Assembly (NCBI GenBank): GCA_029747015.1 | Contig: JAKOGI010001976.1 | Location: 62,001 to 126,000 of the forward strand | Source: Carnegiea gigantea | Lineage: Eukaryota; Streptophyta; Magnoliopsida; Caryophyllales; Cactaceae | DNA length: 64,000 nucleotides | Direction: 5' to 3' | In this document: positions 11,111 through 23,719 of the stretch, in pieces | Position numbering within the stretch: the stretch's first letter is position 1 | Layout: every line of letters starts with the position of its first letter | The notes under the pieces: generated by a model | Told to the model about the DNA's origin: nothing | The model's input: only the letters and a program-made list of their open reading frames with translations | Databases searched by the model: none | Translations under genes and position numbers: made by a program

Positions 11111-13772
11111 TCATTATGGGTATGATTATGAGTATAGGTTCTACTTTCCTCATACCCATTTTATCAATGCCTGCCCCATATCCACCCCATATAAAATTTG
11201 TGTCGTTTCTTTAAACTTCTAGTTTGTTGTTTGAACTTAGATATTTTTTTAGTTGCTTTGAGTTGTGTCATGTTCGAGACTCTTGTTTGACATTTTGTTC
11301 GAAACTATAACTGTCAAGTGTTAATTTATTACTTAGATAGTTACATTTGTAAATTTTTATAGTTGTATTTGGTGTGACATGATGTGTTGTTCAAAACTTG
11401 GTGTTAATGTGACATATTGGTTATTTGATGTTGAATACGAGTACAAAATGGATTCAATTATATTCTTTTCGATTTATATATATGCAATGGGTATGGGTAT
11501 AGCTTTATAATACATGGTGCGTATATGGGCATTGGGTATAAGGATGGGTATGGACATTGATTTTGAAAATAGATATGGTTGAGGGTGCAGCTGAATCCGC
11601 CCAATACTCGACCCATTGCCAGCCCTAATTTAGTACCCTTCTTTCCTATAGTTTCTCCCCTCGCCCCCAAAATTTCCAACCAAAAAATTTACTATCGCCT
11701 AATATTCTTAAGAGTTCCAACTATGCCCTCTAAACTCTTGGCCAAAGGTGTTAAGAGCATCCCCAAGAGGGGTCATGCATTCTACGAGCGGGCCTGACTG
11801 TTCCACTTTTCCTTTCCAACGGCGTTTTATTTAGCACTGAATGTAGTTTAGAACGAACCCTTGTTCTGTGCCACGTTCCCTTTTTTTTAATCATTTGTGG
11901 CTTTTTAAATGTTTCTTTTTGTCTTTAAAAATGTTATTTAAGTGGTACAAAAAGTTATATGTTATTTGGTGGATCTATGACAAATATGTTATTGGGTGAG
12001 CTAAATTTTAAAATGAGGTAAATGCCTCTTGCCTTGATTATCCCATCTTAGGTCTTTTTTTAATTAATGATGTGTAAAATTAACAAAATGGCATAGCTTG
12101 TTAAAATAATGTGGCTTGATTTATTGTGTTAAATGTCATGTTTTATTTCTAAAGAAGCAATAAAATTAAATATTATCTTAATTTTTCTGTAATTACCCAA
12201 ACAAAGTCTTATGATCGAATAATATAATGCCCCATACTTGTTCCCACATTGTGATTATGTCAACAACAAATAAAGCAAAAATTTTTTTCCTTCCCTTTGT
12301 AATATAAAGATTTTCCTTCCCTTCGTAATATAAAGATTGACGCAAGAGATTACGTAGGTAAATTGATGTCTTTCATTTAAATCTCACAAACTTTTTTCGT
12401 TTAACAATTTCACTTACAAATAGAAATGTTTTAACAAAAACAAATTTTTTGATGTAACCCTTTTATCCTTATAGCTAACGTCAATTTTTCAAAAATTATT
12501 TTACATATTACCAAATAAAATCATTTTGAGGACATGTATAAAACACAAATTTAATATATATAATTATTTTTATATAAAGGGGGGGAATCAAACATATATG
12601 ACCTAATTTCTAGAGTACAGCAAATGATATTTTTAATTTTCATATGAAATTTATTTTTAATTAATCTTATGAACACAAGCATTTTTCTATCAAAAAAATA
12701 AACACAAGCATTTTGGCAATCTTTTAAGAAAGGTGAAAACATTGTCAAAAAATAAGAGAGTATAAAAAAATGGACGGTAAAAGGTGATGAGAGAGTGTGA
12801 GGTGCTCGATTGATAGGAATGAAATTTTCAATTTGTTTCAAGCAAGCCTAAAAAATAATCTTACAGAGAAAAGGGAAAAAAAAGAAAAAGAATAATCCAC
12901 ATATCTCTATGATAATGTAATTATTGTAATATTTTCTTAACTCAAGTATAATGAAATTATAAATTTATGAATTAAATTAGAAAAACAATAAAGTTACATT
13001 ATAAATTAGAAATATTAAAAAGTTACATTATAAATTAATAATATTGTTTAGTCTATTCTGTCTTAAAATTTGTCATTGTAATATAATTGTATAAAGCATA
13101 CTATAACGTTTTTTGAACAGATTATCTAATCTAGTTATACAGGAACATGCTTATATGGATTTTTTCATTCCTAATTTTTCCATGTTAAATTTTAAGGAAA
13201 CCACATCATCATTTAACATAAACAATAAAACTAATAAAGTAACTCAATTAAATCAAGGGGTATTTAGCTTACTTTAAAAGTTGAGGGGTATTTTGTTATT
13301 ACCAAAAGTTCAAGGGCTTTTCATTTTTAGAACTCAATATTCTTGGATTCTATCTCTTATTTTTTTTGGGTCGGGGGCCGGGGGGATGTGAAGATGTTCT
13401 GAGGATTATGAGTGAGTGCAAACTCGTCTTTATGTTGTGAACAAAGATTTTACATAGAAATCTTTCATTTGCCAAGTTGGGATTCAATCAGTTTCACTTC
13501 AAATGGTAACAATTTGTCAAGGGCAATAGGGAAAGGAGCCTGCGCGGAAAGTGAAGGGGAAGAAGTACACGTAATTGTTAAAACCATAAATGAGAAATTT
13601 TCTAAACTCATGTAAATGGTTCATACGTCCTAGTTTTAACCTCGATGCGCGCATACCTCAAAACCCAACCCTCCCCCCACCACAAAAAGGTAGCCTGTCC
13701 CCTGAAGGCCCTGAATTTCTTCTAGTCAAGCATATTATGAATTCAAATACAAAATGTATGGATAAGGTCAAT
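11111..13772. other. No gene recognised; AT-rich intergenic DNA
   Basis: The first 500 bases contain repeated GGGTATGGGTAT-type words. Two 26-bp direct copies sit at 12285-12310 and 12311-12336. The short open frames here look like chance. Confidence 0.5.
12285..12336. repeat. 26-bp tandem duplication
   Basis: Two adjacent units, each beginning TTTTCCTTCCCTT and ending AATATAAAGA, differ at one base. Confidence 0.85.
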
Positions 13773-13777
13773 AAGGA
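13773..13777. repeat. Left target-site duplication AAGGA of Copia-1
   Basis: AAGGA directly precedes the 5' LTR and recurs at 23325-23329 right after the 3' LTR. Confidence 0.85.
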
Positions 13778-13988
13778 TGTTAAGGAGTAAAGGTAGAGAC
13801 TTAGTTAGCTACAAATCAACAACTTAGTTTTAGGAGGCCTTGCCATGTCAGCAACTAATTACTAGAGTAGTTAGCTTTCTATTGCCTTCTTATATCAGTT
13901 GTATATATGCTTGCATTGTAGTTATATACAAACTGAATCTGCATACACAATTCATCCATCACGTAGAGAGATTCTCCTTCATCTTCAT

Positions 13989-14030
<42 letters not shown>

Positions 14031-14053
14031 GAATCTAGAATCTAGGTTTTACA
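13778..14053 (+). repeat. 5' LTR of Copia-1 (276 bp)
   Basis: It runs from TGTTAAGGAG to GGTTTTACA and is homologous to 23105-23324. It is longer than the 3' copy partly because of a (CT)n expansion at 13990-14028. Confidence 0.85.
13990..14028. repeat. (CT)n microsatellite in the LTR
   Basis: A perfect dinucleotide run of about 39 bases. The 3' LTR has only a short CTCTCTCTCT tract at the same place. Confidence 0.9.
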
Positions 14054-14067
14054 TGGTATCAGAGCTC
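14054..14067 (+). other. Primer binding site of Copia-1
   Basis: TGGTATCAGAGCTC directly abuts the LTR end, matching the initiator tRNA-Met site used by most plant Copia elements. Confidence 0.9.
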
Positions 14068-14191
14068 ATGGTTCCTGATCCTGAATCAATTATTCACGTT
14101 TTGTTCTTCTTTGATTAATTGATTCAAATCATCAATTAATCAAGCTTCATCAACTAAACACCTTTTGTCTTTGTTTTAGATCGATTGTTTT

Positions 14192-14600
14192 CACTAAAAG
14201 AAAAGCTAGCATTTGTGGCATATACTTTTGCTACAATATAGTGTAAATTGGCCACAAAATCCTTGTTGTGGCAAGTTAAAATTTTGTCACAAAAATCCCG
14301 TTACAAAAGGTTTTTGTGGCAAATATAAACTTTGCCAAAAATAATATATCATTTGTGGCAAATTATGAATTGCCACGAATACTAATTTGTTACAAATGCT
14401 CATAGTTTGTGGCAAGTAATAATTTGCTACAAGTGTTAATTTGCCACAATACAATGCTATTTGTTGCAATGGAAAAATTGGCACAAAGTACTATATTTCC
14501 ACAATATGTGTTTATTTATGCCAATTTTAAATTACGACAAATTATAATTTACCACCTGTTGTTTGAATTTCCCTATTATGGCAAATTATATTGCCACGAA
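14192..14600. repeat. CACTA-1 terminal and subterminal repeats
   Basis: CACTA at 14192-14196 is followed by many copies of TTTGTGGCAA or its complement (TTGCCACAA), about one every 25-40 bases. In this superfamily such arrays bind the TNPA-type protein. Here they mark the 3' end relative to the minus-strand genes. Confidence 0.8.
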
Positions 14601-15499
14601 TTTCATTATCGCTTCTAATTTTTTTTATTCAATCTTAAATGCCATTTTGTAGTCTTACAATAACATATAACACAAAACTAAAAAGATAAATCGTAATCAT
14701 ATAAGAAAAGCACTTCCATTGATGCATTTAAAATAATGGAATATTCACAACTGTTGATTGTCTTAATAACTCACTAATCGTTCAAACAATATGGAAGAAT
14801 GATTGGCCCAATGGTACCAAACTAAAAAATGTATAATTAAAAAAAAGAGGCAAAGCTTCATCAAATTTGTTAATATCTCCCCAAGTCTCAACTTAATTCA
14901 TATCCATCTCTAGTGTACCTGCAATTACGATAGCAAAGAATAAGGACTTGAAACACACTTTGATAATTATTTGAATTAATTCAAAGTGAAAGCTAACTAA
15001 AAGGGAACTTTAACTCAAAATAAGTGTGCTTATGGGAGCATGTTTGTAGACTGATTCCACAACATGATAGCAAAGAATAAGGCCTTCGGTGTAGAGGAAT
15101 GTGGAGGTTTACAAAACAAGTTAAGGATTATTCCACAACACATAGCCAGCCAGCCCCCCTAATTACAGTAACATAGAAACAACTAAAATAGAAACAAGAA
15201 CGACAATGACATTAAGCAAACTAAAAGTAAATGTCAAAGGCTATAATATATAGCAGATTCAAACGAATTGAATATAGAGGAAAAACAGAGCTTAAAGCAT
15301 GAATGAGACTATAGTTCTTTCATTAGAAACAAGATATATAGTTAAACTGTTTTAACTTATGGGCTATAATGTTATGAGGAAGATCGAAGATGCCGGGATG
15401 ATCCACTTGATTGCACCTAGACATATGACATAAAAAGTAAAACATTAACTGTACTTGACATAAAAAGTGAAAGTACTAGATATTAATGCACAAAGAGAT

Positions 15500-17950
15500 T
15501 AGATACTAACATGTGCACTTGTAGCAGGATGTAATCTTTCCTCTTAGACATGAAGACGAGAATCGTACGTTTCGTGGATCTATCTCAATTGTTCAGCAAC
15601 ACGTCTGTTCACTTCAGAATCAATTTGGGCTTTAATGTCAGCCTCATCAACAACTTGAACCTCGAAGGTTGTAAATGAAATAACCCCCTGCCCCATGCCT
15701 CTTTGATGGCATGAACCTTTTTGATTTTTAAGAATACGAGTAAAGGCCTCTTGTGGAGTGAGTTAATCTTTTCCATACTTGTCTAGCTGCTTTTGGTGTA
15801 GTTCTTGAAGGTCTTTATATACAATTTTAGCAAGCTCATCAAACTAACTGCCATCTTTTCTTTTTCTTTCAATCTCTTAGAGTTGCAGATAATAACGTTT
15901 AACAGACATTGGATTAAGTGAATCAAATTCTTGTTGGTCTTAATCTGATATAATTTCTTCCTTTTGCAACTGAAATCATTAGACAATATCATATATTCAT
16001 ATAATTTAACAATATACATCCTTCAGAAATACCTGAATCAATTAGTGCATAAACTTTACCTACCATGCCATAAAAGGTGCTAGCAATGGATTTTGTGCCA
16101 ACTTTTGCTAACATTTTTTGGTTTTTCTGATTTTGGGTGTTAATCTCACTTAGATGCTGCAAGACAAAGTTCATCAAAAGTTATATAAAAAAAAAAAAAA
16201 ACCTCAACATTTTGAATTTTATCATGAGTAAGTTTAACTTTACCCTAAATTTTTGGCCATCCCAATAATCTACCAACCACTTCCACTCATCAGAATCGAC
16301 TTCGTTTGGGGAGTTATTACGATGATCGGCCACCATTTTGTGGTTTTCATATGCCTCTATTTCAAGTCATATCGCTATTTTCTATACCAAACCTTACACC
16401 GCTTATCTGTTGCCTTGTCCACATAAGAACCTTGTGGGAACTTAAACATGTCCTATATGCAAAACCAAATGATAGTGAAGATTTTTTTTTTGGGGAAAAA
16501 GACGACAATGTATATAAGCGACAGTTGGTAAAGGAAACCTTTAGTTTCATAAAAAACTTTCGCTTCTTGTCAACATGTATATGGTCCCACTTTTCTACAT
16601 TTAATGGCATGCATCTCTTCATCAAATAACTAGCCTCTGCAACAAATTGAGCACTATTGGTACCAATAACACGCCCCAATTCCACTGGGAGTTCAACCTC
16701 AACCTTTCATAGATTGGCATCCATTTTCCTTTTCCAAATTGGACATTTTGGTTTCCCACGTTTAGATGAGGAACCTATAGTAAAAAAGAAATAACTCCAT
16801 AAGAACAAAGATATTAAATAAGATTTTAAAAACATAACACGGGAATAATGAACCTCCTAAATTAGGTGAATTAATTTGGTTGTCTTCTTTAATGATTTGG
16901 CTTGAAGTTCTTTGTGACGTTTCATCTGCATTTAAAAACAAATATAAGATTATAGATTATGATTAGTATAGAACCACAATGTAACAAATATGAACCAAAT
17001 ATGTAGTTCATTCTCCTGCGCATGCATAACAGTTGTATGAATTTCTGTTGCTATTCAGACAAACTGCTCCTAAAAAAGGGTATTAGCAGCACATAATTGA
17101 GACGAATTATGTAAATATAAAAAGATCAAAATCAAAAAATAGACCTAACTGAATTACGTAAATATAAAAAAATCAATAATGACAAATATCCTAGTAGAGA
17201 ACATTTACCTTGTATAACAGATGAAGTTGCTGCATTATCTCTTTGAACTTGCTGGGAGCCCCTATTGAACATATCAACTACATTTATGGGGAAAAACAAA
17301 ATTAGAATTTTAGTTTCTGAAAAATGAGCGTTAAAAGAACCTGCGTATAGGCATCAAAATGTCAAATTATAGCTCAGTTTGACAACAAACCGAGGGATAG
17401 CATCACATCATTAGCTTGCCTTCTAGTAGCTCTTGTCCTTATTATTCAAGTATCTGCAGGCTTTCGTAGCAGCTACAGCTATATTATCTGGTCCTTCATC
17501 TTTTAATGGCATGTAGTCACCGTCCTCCTTGCTAGCTTGCCTGTTTTGCCTTTGTGTCGAGTCATTGTTCCCTCCTAAGGTAGTTGTTATTGGAGGGATT
17601 TCAAGTTCTCAAAAAAAAAAAAGGAATTTTAGCTTCTGAAAAATAAGCACTAAAAGAACCTGTGTATGGGCTTGAAAATGTCAAATTAGTTGCTCAATTT
17701 GACAATAAACTAGGGGACAACAGCACATCATCAGCTTGCCTTATAGTACCTCTTGTCCTTATCGTGGAGGATTTCGTAGTAGCTGCAGCTACATTATTTG
17801 GTCCTTCATCTTTTAATGGCATGTAGTCACTATCCTCCTCGCTAGCTTGCCTACTTTGCCTTTGTGCCGAGTCGTTGCTCCCTCCTAAGGTAGTTGTTAT
17901 TGGAGGGATTCCAAGTTGCTGGAGTACCCTATTGTTCTCCTCAATGTTTC
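15500..17950 (-). pseudogene. CACTA-1 TNPA-like gene (Transposase_24 type), degraded
   Basis: The clearest exon is 16685 to 16362 (MELGRVIGTNSAQFVAEA, then MKRCMPLNVEKWDH and VDKKRKFF). This matches the conserved block of plant Ptta/En/Spm proteins. Next come KVGTKSIASTFYG-like sequence at 16177-15989 and DIKAQIDSEVNRRVAEQLR at about 15650-15570, both expected further along such proteins. Upstream, 17306-17610 and 17635-17928 are diverged tandem copies of one segment. Several frames are needed, so it is broken or multi-exonic and decayed. The protein would bind the subterminal repeats. Confidence 0.65.
17306..17928. repeat. Two tandem copies of a roughly 300-bp segment (period 329)
   Basis: Copies 17306-17610 and 17635-17928 share long stretches such as CTTTTAATGGCATGTAGTCA and CCTCCTAAGGTAGTTGTTAT. 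They lie upstream of the TNPA-like exon on the minus strand, so this looks like an exon-scale duplication. Confidence 0.75.
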
Positions 17951-18199
17951 TGTGTTGCTATTTTTCATATTCTATGGCACTGCTCTTAAGGACAACATAC
18001 TCCGATGTTGCTACAATTTTTTTCAACTTCTCCATATTCTGTAAGTTTTGAATCGTGATATACATGGTTATCCTGTACACATATATAGAAGTACATGTGA
18101 TACACATATATAGGAAAACGAGATACAAAACTATATACATATGCAACTACATCCATATATATGTCAGTGACAAGCAGAATCTTGAACAATAACATGTAC

Positions 18200-18960
18200 T
18201 CCCTACAAATGAGAGCATAATTCAGGCAGAATCCTAAAATAACATGTACTCCCTGTAAAAATGCAAATGCATATGCATGGGATGATGTAGATCCTCAACC
18301 AGAAGGACTATCTTCATATGACAAGCTACAAAAAAAAAAAAAAAAAAACACAATTCACAGCTCCCAATTGTAAATATCTAATTCATATACTCTCTGTAAA
18401 TCACAAAATGAAACCAGAATTCAAAACTATAATAGGTACACCCTGCCAAATTGAAACTAAATGACAAGACACAAAACCAGAATTCAAGCAGAATTCTGAA
18501 TGATAATATGTATTCCCTGCCAAAATGAGAGCATAATTCAAGTAGAATCCTAAAATAACAGGTACTCCCTACCAAAATGCATATGGATGTGCATGGGATG
18601 ATGTAGATTCTCAACTAGAAGTACTATCTTCAGATGACAAGCTATAAAAATAAACCACAATTCACAGCCCCCAGATATAAATATCTGACTCATATCCTCC
18701 CTCTAAATCACAAAATGAAGCCAGAATTCAAAACTGTAACAGGTACACCCTACCAAAATGAAACCAGATGATAAGATACAAAACCAAAATTCAAGCAGAA
18801 TCCTTAAATAACATGTACTCCCTACCAAAAATGAAAATGGATGTTTAGGATGATGTAGATCCTTAACCAAAAAGAATATCTTCAAATGACAAGCTGCAAA
18901 AACAAATCACAATTCACAGCTTCCAGATATAAATATCTAATTCATCTCTATATTAAATCA
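18200..18960. repeat. Three imperfect tandem copies inside CACTA-1 (period about 255-320 bp)
   Basis: Copies are anchored by ATTCAGGCAGAATCCTAAAA-like words near 18217, 18537 and 18790. Each is followed by ACATGTACTCCCT and later ATGATGTAGAT and CACAATTCACAGC. I see no coding signal here. Confidence 0.7.
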
Positions 18961-19107
18961 CAAAATCAAACCATAAGTATTTCTTATTGCAAAGTCAGCT
19001 AAACAAGTCAAAAGTAAATGACAAAATAGGCGCAAAATTCTAGAAAATACCAAAGTAAAGTTATCAACGATAGATATATCTTAACAATAACCAAGACACT
19101 AAAATGG

Positions 19108-21615
19108 TCAATATATACGTTTGGATTGCACTGATATGTTGTGAGGTTCCTCATGAGGTTCATCCCCAAACAATGGCATGTCATCTTCACCACTAGAATT
19201 GGATTCATCTGTATCTTCTACAAATTGTCCTTTGCCCCTCTTCTTTTGGCGCAACAACTTTTGGCTAATAATATGTGCATCCATCATCTCAAACTCTACA
19301 TCATTCCTCACTAAAGTTGTCATACTGCCATTAATCTCTAGGATATATGCTTCCTCAACCACTTCATCGTTATCCCAAAATGATGTTTCTTCTTCATCTT
19401 CATCAGGGATGTCATAGAAATTACGAGGATTATTTTTGATTACAACTCGCTAATCTCTATGTATGTTATCCTTCACATAATACACTTACTCAACTTGACA
19501 AACTGAAACATATGGCTCATTTGTATTCAAAAAGGGTTTTACATTCACAGATGTCACTGCATTCCCTTCTCTTTTAAGTCCAACATTTTCGTTAAATACA
19601 TCATACCACTCGTACCTGGAAAGAGCTACTTTGTGGCAACTATCATACCCCAACTCAATAATCTCAAGAAGCACCCCAAGGTAATCCTTCCCTCCACTTT
19701 GCGGTTCACCTTTAACCACAACACCACAATTTTGCATGTTAAGGGTTTTGCTTCGAGCTTTTGTGTGGAACCTGTACCTATTCATGACACAACCATCATA
19801 GCAAGTAACTCTCTTCATTGGACATTGTGCCAGTATCAAGAGTTCTTTACTTGCTCTTTTATCACCATTATTCCAGAAATTAGTAATCTAAAAAAAAAAA
19901 AAAGATAAGTTAGAAAGTTATATTAATTAATCGAAATATACTTATAATCACTATTACTTACCCGGTCTTCAAACCAATTGATAGAAAAAGATCGTACTCA
20001 AGGATTACCCTTTTCATACTCCCTAAAAAATCAAAATATATTAAAATCTTGCATTTAATTATAGAACGAAATAACTATTATGCATTACACAATAGCTTAC
20101 TCTATAAAGGGTTGCGCTTCGTCACAGTTTTTTATAATATAAAGTTAAGCTTGCTTCCAATCTTCGTGAGAAAGTACATTAATGTTTCCTTGGCCTAATG
20201 GTTTCCCCATCTTTGTGAAAACAGACAACCCATTATTTCATCTTTCTCTACCTTCTTTATTCCTTTCTACACGATTAAATCTAGTTTTAGCTCTATTTAA
20301 GTATATTGAACAAAAAGTCAAACACACTCATCTGGAACATAAGCTTCTGCAATAGACCCTTCTGGATGAGACTTATTACGCAAATCATTTTTAAATGTGT
20401 GCATGCGCCTAGCCAAAGAAAAGAAAATACATTATAGTACATGACACTAATATTTGCACAACAACTTAAATTATAATGTTATTGACACTTACCTTTCAAA
20501 TGGATACATCCAATGGTAAGGTACTGGTCCAGCGAGCTTAGCTTATTCGACTCAATGGACTGTCAAATGAACCATGATATTGAAAAACGATGGAACAAAA
20601 ATATGCTCTAACTTACAAATGGTAATAACAATACTTTCTTCTAGCCTATCTAAAACATCCATCTTCAAAGCCTTTGCACAAAGATGTTTAAAGAATAAAG
20701 ATAACTCAACAAGTACTTCATACACATCCTTATCTAATTTTCCACGAAAAGTAGGAGCCAACAAGTCTTGCATAAAGACGTGGCATTCATGACTTTTCAG
20801 TGTCCTAGTTATTTTCCCTTCATCCACATTCACACATCGACTTATACGAGAGGAATATCCATCTGGAACTTTCAAATTTGCTAAAAATTTACAGACATCT
20901 TTTGTCTCCTCTGGACTTAACGTAAATGTTGCCCATAGAATTTGATATTTGTCCCCAACCTGTTTGGGATGCAAATCCTTCCCCAATCCCATTTCTACCA
21001 AATCTAAGTGACTTTTTAAATTATCTTTTGTCTTTCCTGGCATATGTAGGAGTGTTCCTAAGATGCTTTTACAAATATTCTTCTCCATATGCGTTATATC
21101 TAAATTATGACGAATCAAGTTCTTTCACCAATTAGATAACTCAAAAAAAATGCTTTTTTTCTCCCAATTGAAAACCAATTTTGGCTTGGTTTACTTCCTT
21201 TTACCTGCAATCTTTCCAAACTTAATATTTTCACGATCACCAATTTACCTAAGAACATCATCCCCAGATAACATTTTAAGAGGAAGATCCATTCCCATGG
21301 TGTTATCAGATGATTTTTTATCATACCTCCATCTATGATCTGGTTTCAAAAATCTCCGATGCCCCATATAGCATTGCTTATTCCAATGATGCAAGTATAT
21401 CTTTATTACATACTGGGCAAGCTAATTGCCCTTTAGTGCTCCATCCAGATAGATTACCATAAGTAGGAAAATCATTAATTGTCTAAAATAATGCAGCATG
21501 CAAGTTGAAGTTTTCACCTTTGAAAGCATCCTATGTGTTCACCCCTACATGCCATAGTGCTTTTAGTTCATCAATTAATGGCTGCAAGTATACATCTATA
21601 TCAGTTCCAGGTGTA
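19108..21615 (-). pseudogene. CACTA-1 TNPD/tnp2 transposase remnant
   Basis: On the minus strand, 21614-21550 gives TPGTDIDVYLQPLIDELKAL, followed by INDFPTYGNLSGWSTKGQLA and a CPVC pair (about 21480-21400), the signature of Transposase_21 (tnp2). A 188-codon open part (21118-20552) carries MEKNICKSILGTLLHM and LKSHECHVFMQDLL, which usually follow in these proteins. Then 19839-19486 (CYDGCVMNRYRFHTKAR, YGVVVKGE-like, YEWYDVF) matches DUF4216, and 19362-19108 is an acidic tail. Stops and frameshifts separate the pieces and the N-terminus is missing, so the catalytic protein cannot be made. Confidence 0.8.
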
Positions 21616-21670
21616 GTTTTCATAGCCATAGCCAAGCTTATAGCATTCAGAGCCTTCATAGCCATAGCCA

Positions 21671-22879
21671 CTGCTAAGGATTGGCTTCTCCATCAACTAG
21701 ACATTAATAATGCTTTCTTACATGGATACATTGATGAAGAGGTTTAGATGTTACCACCCCAAAGCCAAACCTAATCAGGTTTGCAAATTACAAAGGTCCC
21801 TTTAAGGGTTAAAGTAGGCCTCAAGACAGTGGAACTTGGAGCTCACCAGGTTCTTACAGTCTAAAGGTTTTGTGCAGTCTGAGAATTATTACTCTTTGTT
21901 TTCAAGAAACAACAAAGGTTTACTGACTTTCATCCAAGTGCATGTGGATGATTTGTTGATGACAGGGTCTGATACTTCAAGCATTGTTTAGCTTAAACAA
22001 GATTTGCGTCAAGCCTTCACCATCAAAGACTTGGGGATGGCTAGATATTTCCTTAGTACTGAGACTGCTAGGGCAAACACAGGCACTTTTCTAAATGAAA
22101 GGAAGTGCGTTTTGGACATTCTTTCTGATGCAGGCTTGATGGGAGCTAAACCTACAAAGTGTTCACTTCCTAAAGGCCTCAAATTGTCCATAGCAAAGGG
22201 CAATGTGCTTGCCAATCTTGAACCATATAGGAGGGTGATTGGCAGGTTGTCATAGTTGACACTTACCAGACTAGATATTTCTTATGTTGTGCAACATCTG
22301 AGTCAGTTTTTGCAACAAGCAAGTAAATTACATTACTAAGTGGCCATGCATACATTGAAATATGTAAAAGGGACACCAAACAAAGGCTTATTAATTTTCA
22401 GATCATTGCATATAGTGATATTGAATGGAGAACTTATAAAATGAGCTCTCGGTCCTTGACAGGTCATTGTGTATTTTTGGAAAATTCCTTAGTTTCTTGG
22501 GGGACAAAAAAGCAGAAGACTGCTGCCAAATCAAGTGCTGAAGCTGAATACAGAGCAATGTTAGCCACCACTTCTGAACTTGAGTGGATTGCTCATCTTC
22601 TTCTTAATCTCCACTTGCCTCTCAATTTACCAGTTCTTATGCATTGTGATAACAAAGTAGCACAAAGCAGAGAATCCTATTTTTCATGAAAGAATGAAAC
22701 ATGTCAACACTGATTGTCACTACACTCGCGGCAAGGTGCCTGAGAGATTCCTACAAATCAATGATGTTTCATCCAAAGAGCAGCTTGCAGATTTGATGAC
22801 AAAGCCTTTGGGTGAGCTACAGCATAACTTTCTCTATTCAAGGCTTGGATTGTTGGATTCTTCTCCAATTTCTCCTTAA
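21671..22879 (+). pseudogene. Copia-1 reverse transcriptase and RNase H remnant
   Basis: Plus-strand frames give AKDWLLHQLDINNAFLHG (21670-21725), then VHVDDLLMTGSD near 21937-21972, which corresponds to the catalytic YVDD box with Tyr replaced by His. Next is IKDLGMARYFLS (from 22009). RNase H parts follow: SLTGHCVFLENSLVSWGTKK and SSAEAEYRAM (22441-22570), then HVNTDCHYTRGKVPERFL to a stop at 22877-22879. Several frameshifts and stops break the frame. It ends just before the polypurine tract, as expected for a Copia polyprotein. Confidence 0.85.
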
Positions 22880-23220
22880 GGGGGGAATGTTAAGGAGTAA
22901 AGGTATAGAGTTAGTTAGCTGTAAATCAGCAAGTTAGATTTAGGAGGCATCGTTAGCTTTCTGTTGCCTTCTTGTATCAGCTGTATATATGCTTGCATTG
23001 TAGTCAGATTTGATGACAAAGCCTTTGGGTGACCTACAGCATAACTTTCTCTATTCAAGGCTTGGATTGTTGGATTCTTCTCCAATTTCTCCTTAAGGGA
23101 GGAATGTTAAGGAGTAAAGATAGAGAGTTAGTTAGCTGTAAATCAGCAAGTTAGATTTAGGAGGCATCGTTAGCTTTCTGTTGCCTTCTTCTATCAGCTG
23201 TATATATGCTTACATTGTAG
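22788..23220. repeat. 217-bp tandem duplication at the 3' end of Copia-1
   Basis: The unit starts CAGATTTGATGACAAAGCC at 22788 and again at 23005. It covers the RNase H tail, polypurine tract and first 117 bp of the LTR. Two LTR starts therefore exist, at 22888 and 23105, and the RNase H tail at 23005-23104 is stranded between them. Confidence 0.9.
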
Positions 23221-23324
23221 TTAGATACAAACTAATTTTGCATATACAATTCAACCATTATGTGGAGAGATTTCTACTTCATCTTCATGCTCTCTCTCTC
23301 CCCCTCCAGAATCCAAGTTTTAGA
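23105..23324 (+). repeat. 3' LTR of Copia-1 (outer copy)
   Basis: It begins TGTTAAGGAG and ends GTTTTAGA, where the 5' LTR ends GTTTTACA. The terminal C-to-G change accompanies loss of a clean CA end, but the AAGGA duplication right after it fixes the boundary. Confidence 0.85.
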
Positions 23325-23329
23325 AAGGA
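23325..23329. repeat. Right target-site duplication AAGGA of Copia-1
   Basis: It is identical to 13773-13777 and confirms that 13778-23324 derives from a single Copia insertion. Confidence 0.85.
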
Positions 23330-23414
23330 TGAGCATAATCAACGCAAAAGCGAACAAAAAATTATAATTAAGCTAACATTTCAAACTAAATTCTTAAAAT
23401 ATTTCCATAGTAAC

Positions 23415-23675
23415 CAGTGGCGGAGCCATGTTAGCCCAAGGGATGTCAACTGATTTGGGGAAAAAAAATTTTATTATAGAAATTCTAGAAGAAAAAGAAA
23501 ATGAATATATATGAAGCAATTACCATGCAAATCACAAGGGGTGAGGTGCTTAAGTAGTTTCGGTGCCTCACTTTTTCCCTGCCTATGTTTGAATCCAAAC
23601 ACCTTCATTTGTTCATTTCTATTTTTAATTTTTCTGTCCCTTTAATTTTTAGGCCACTTAAGTTTTATTGCAAAT

Positions 23676-23719
<44 letters not shown>

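Larger units (their letters stand above)
14192..21640 (-). mobile_element. CACTA-1: truncated En/Spm-type DNA transposon inside Copia-1
   Basis: The left terminus is CACTAAAAGAAAAGC at 14192, followed by an array of TTTGTGGCAA-type words in both orientations to about 14600, typical of CACTA subterminal regions. The coding parts read on the minus strand: a tnp2/Transposase_21 remnant and DUF4216-like part (19486-21615), then a Transposase_24-like gene (15500-17950). The right terminus and the tnp2 N-terminus are gone; the sequence passes into Copia RT at about 21620-21670, where a 16-bp direct repeat (21619-21634 and 21655-21670) marks the join. Confidence 0.8.
13778..23324 (+). mobile_element. 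Copia-1: plus-strand Copia element with a CACTA insertion and internal deletion
   Basis: The element has a 5' LTR (13778-14053), an abutting initiator-Met primer site, a leader to 14191, a CACTA insert, then Copia reverse transcriptase and RNase H remnants, a polypurine tract (AAGGGGGGAA, ending 22887) and 3' LTR sequence. Perfect AAGGA duplications flank it. Gag, protease and integrase are missing, and the CACTA insert lacks its far terminus, so a deletion joined CACTA DNA to the RT domain near 21640. It cannot transpose on its own. Confidence 0.85.

Noticed and set aside
13203..13340. Possible miniature element with GGGGTATTT-type ends
   Set aside because: No inverted partner or target duplication could be found.
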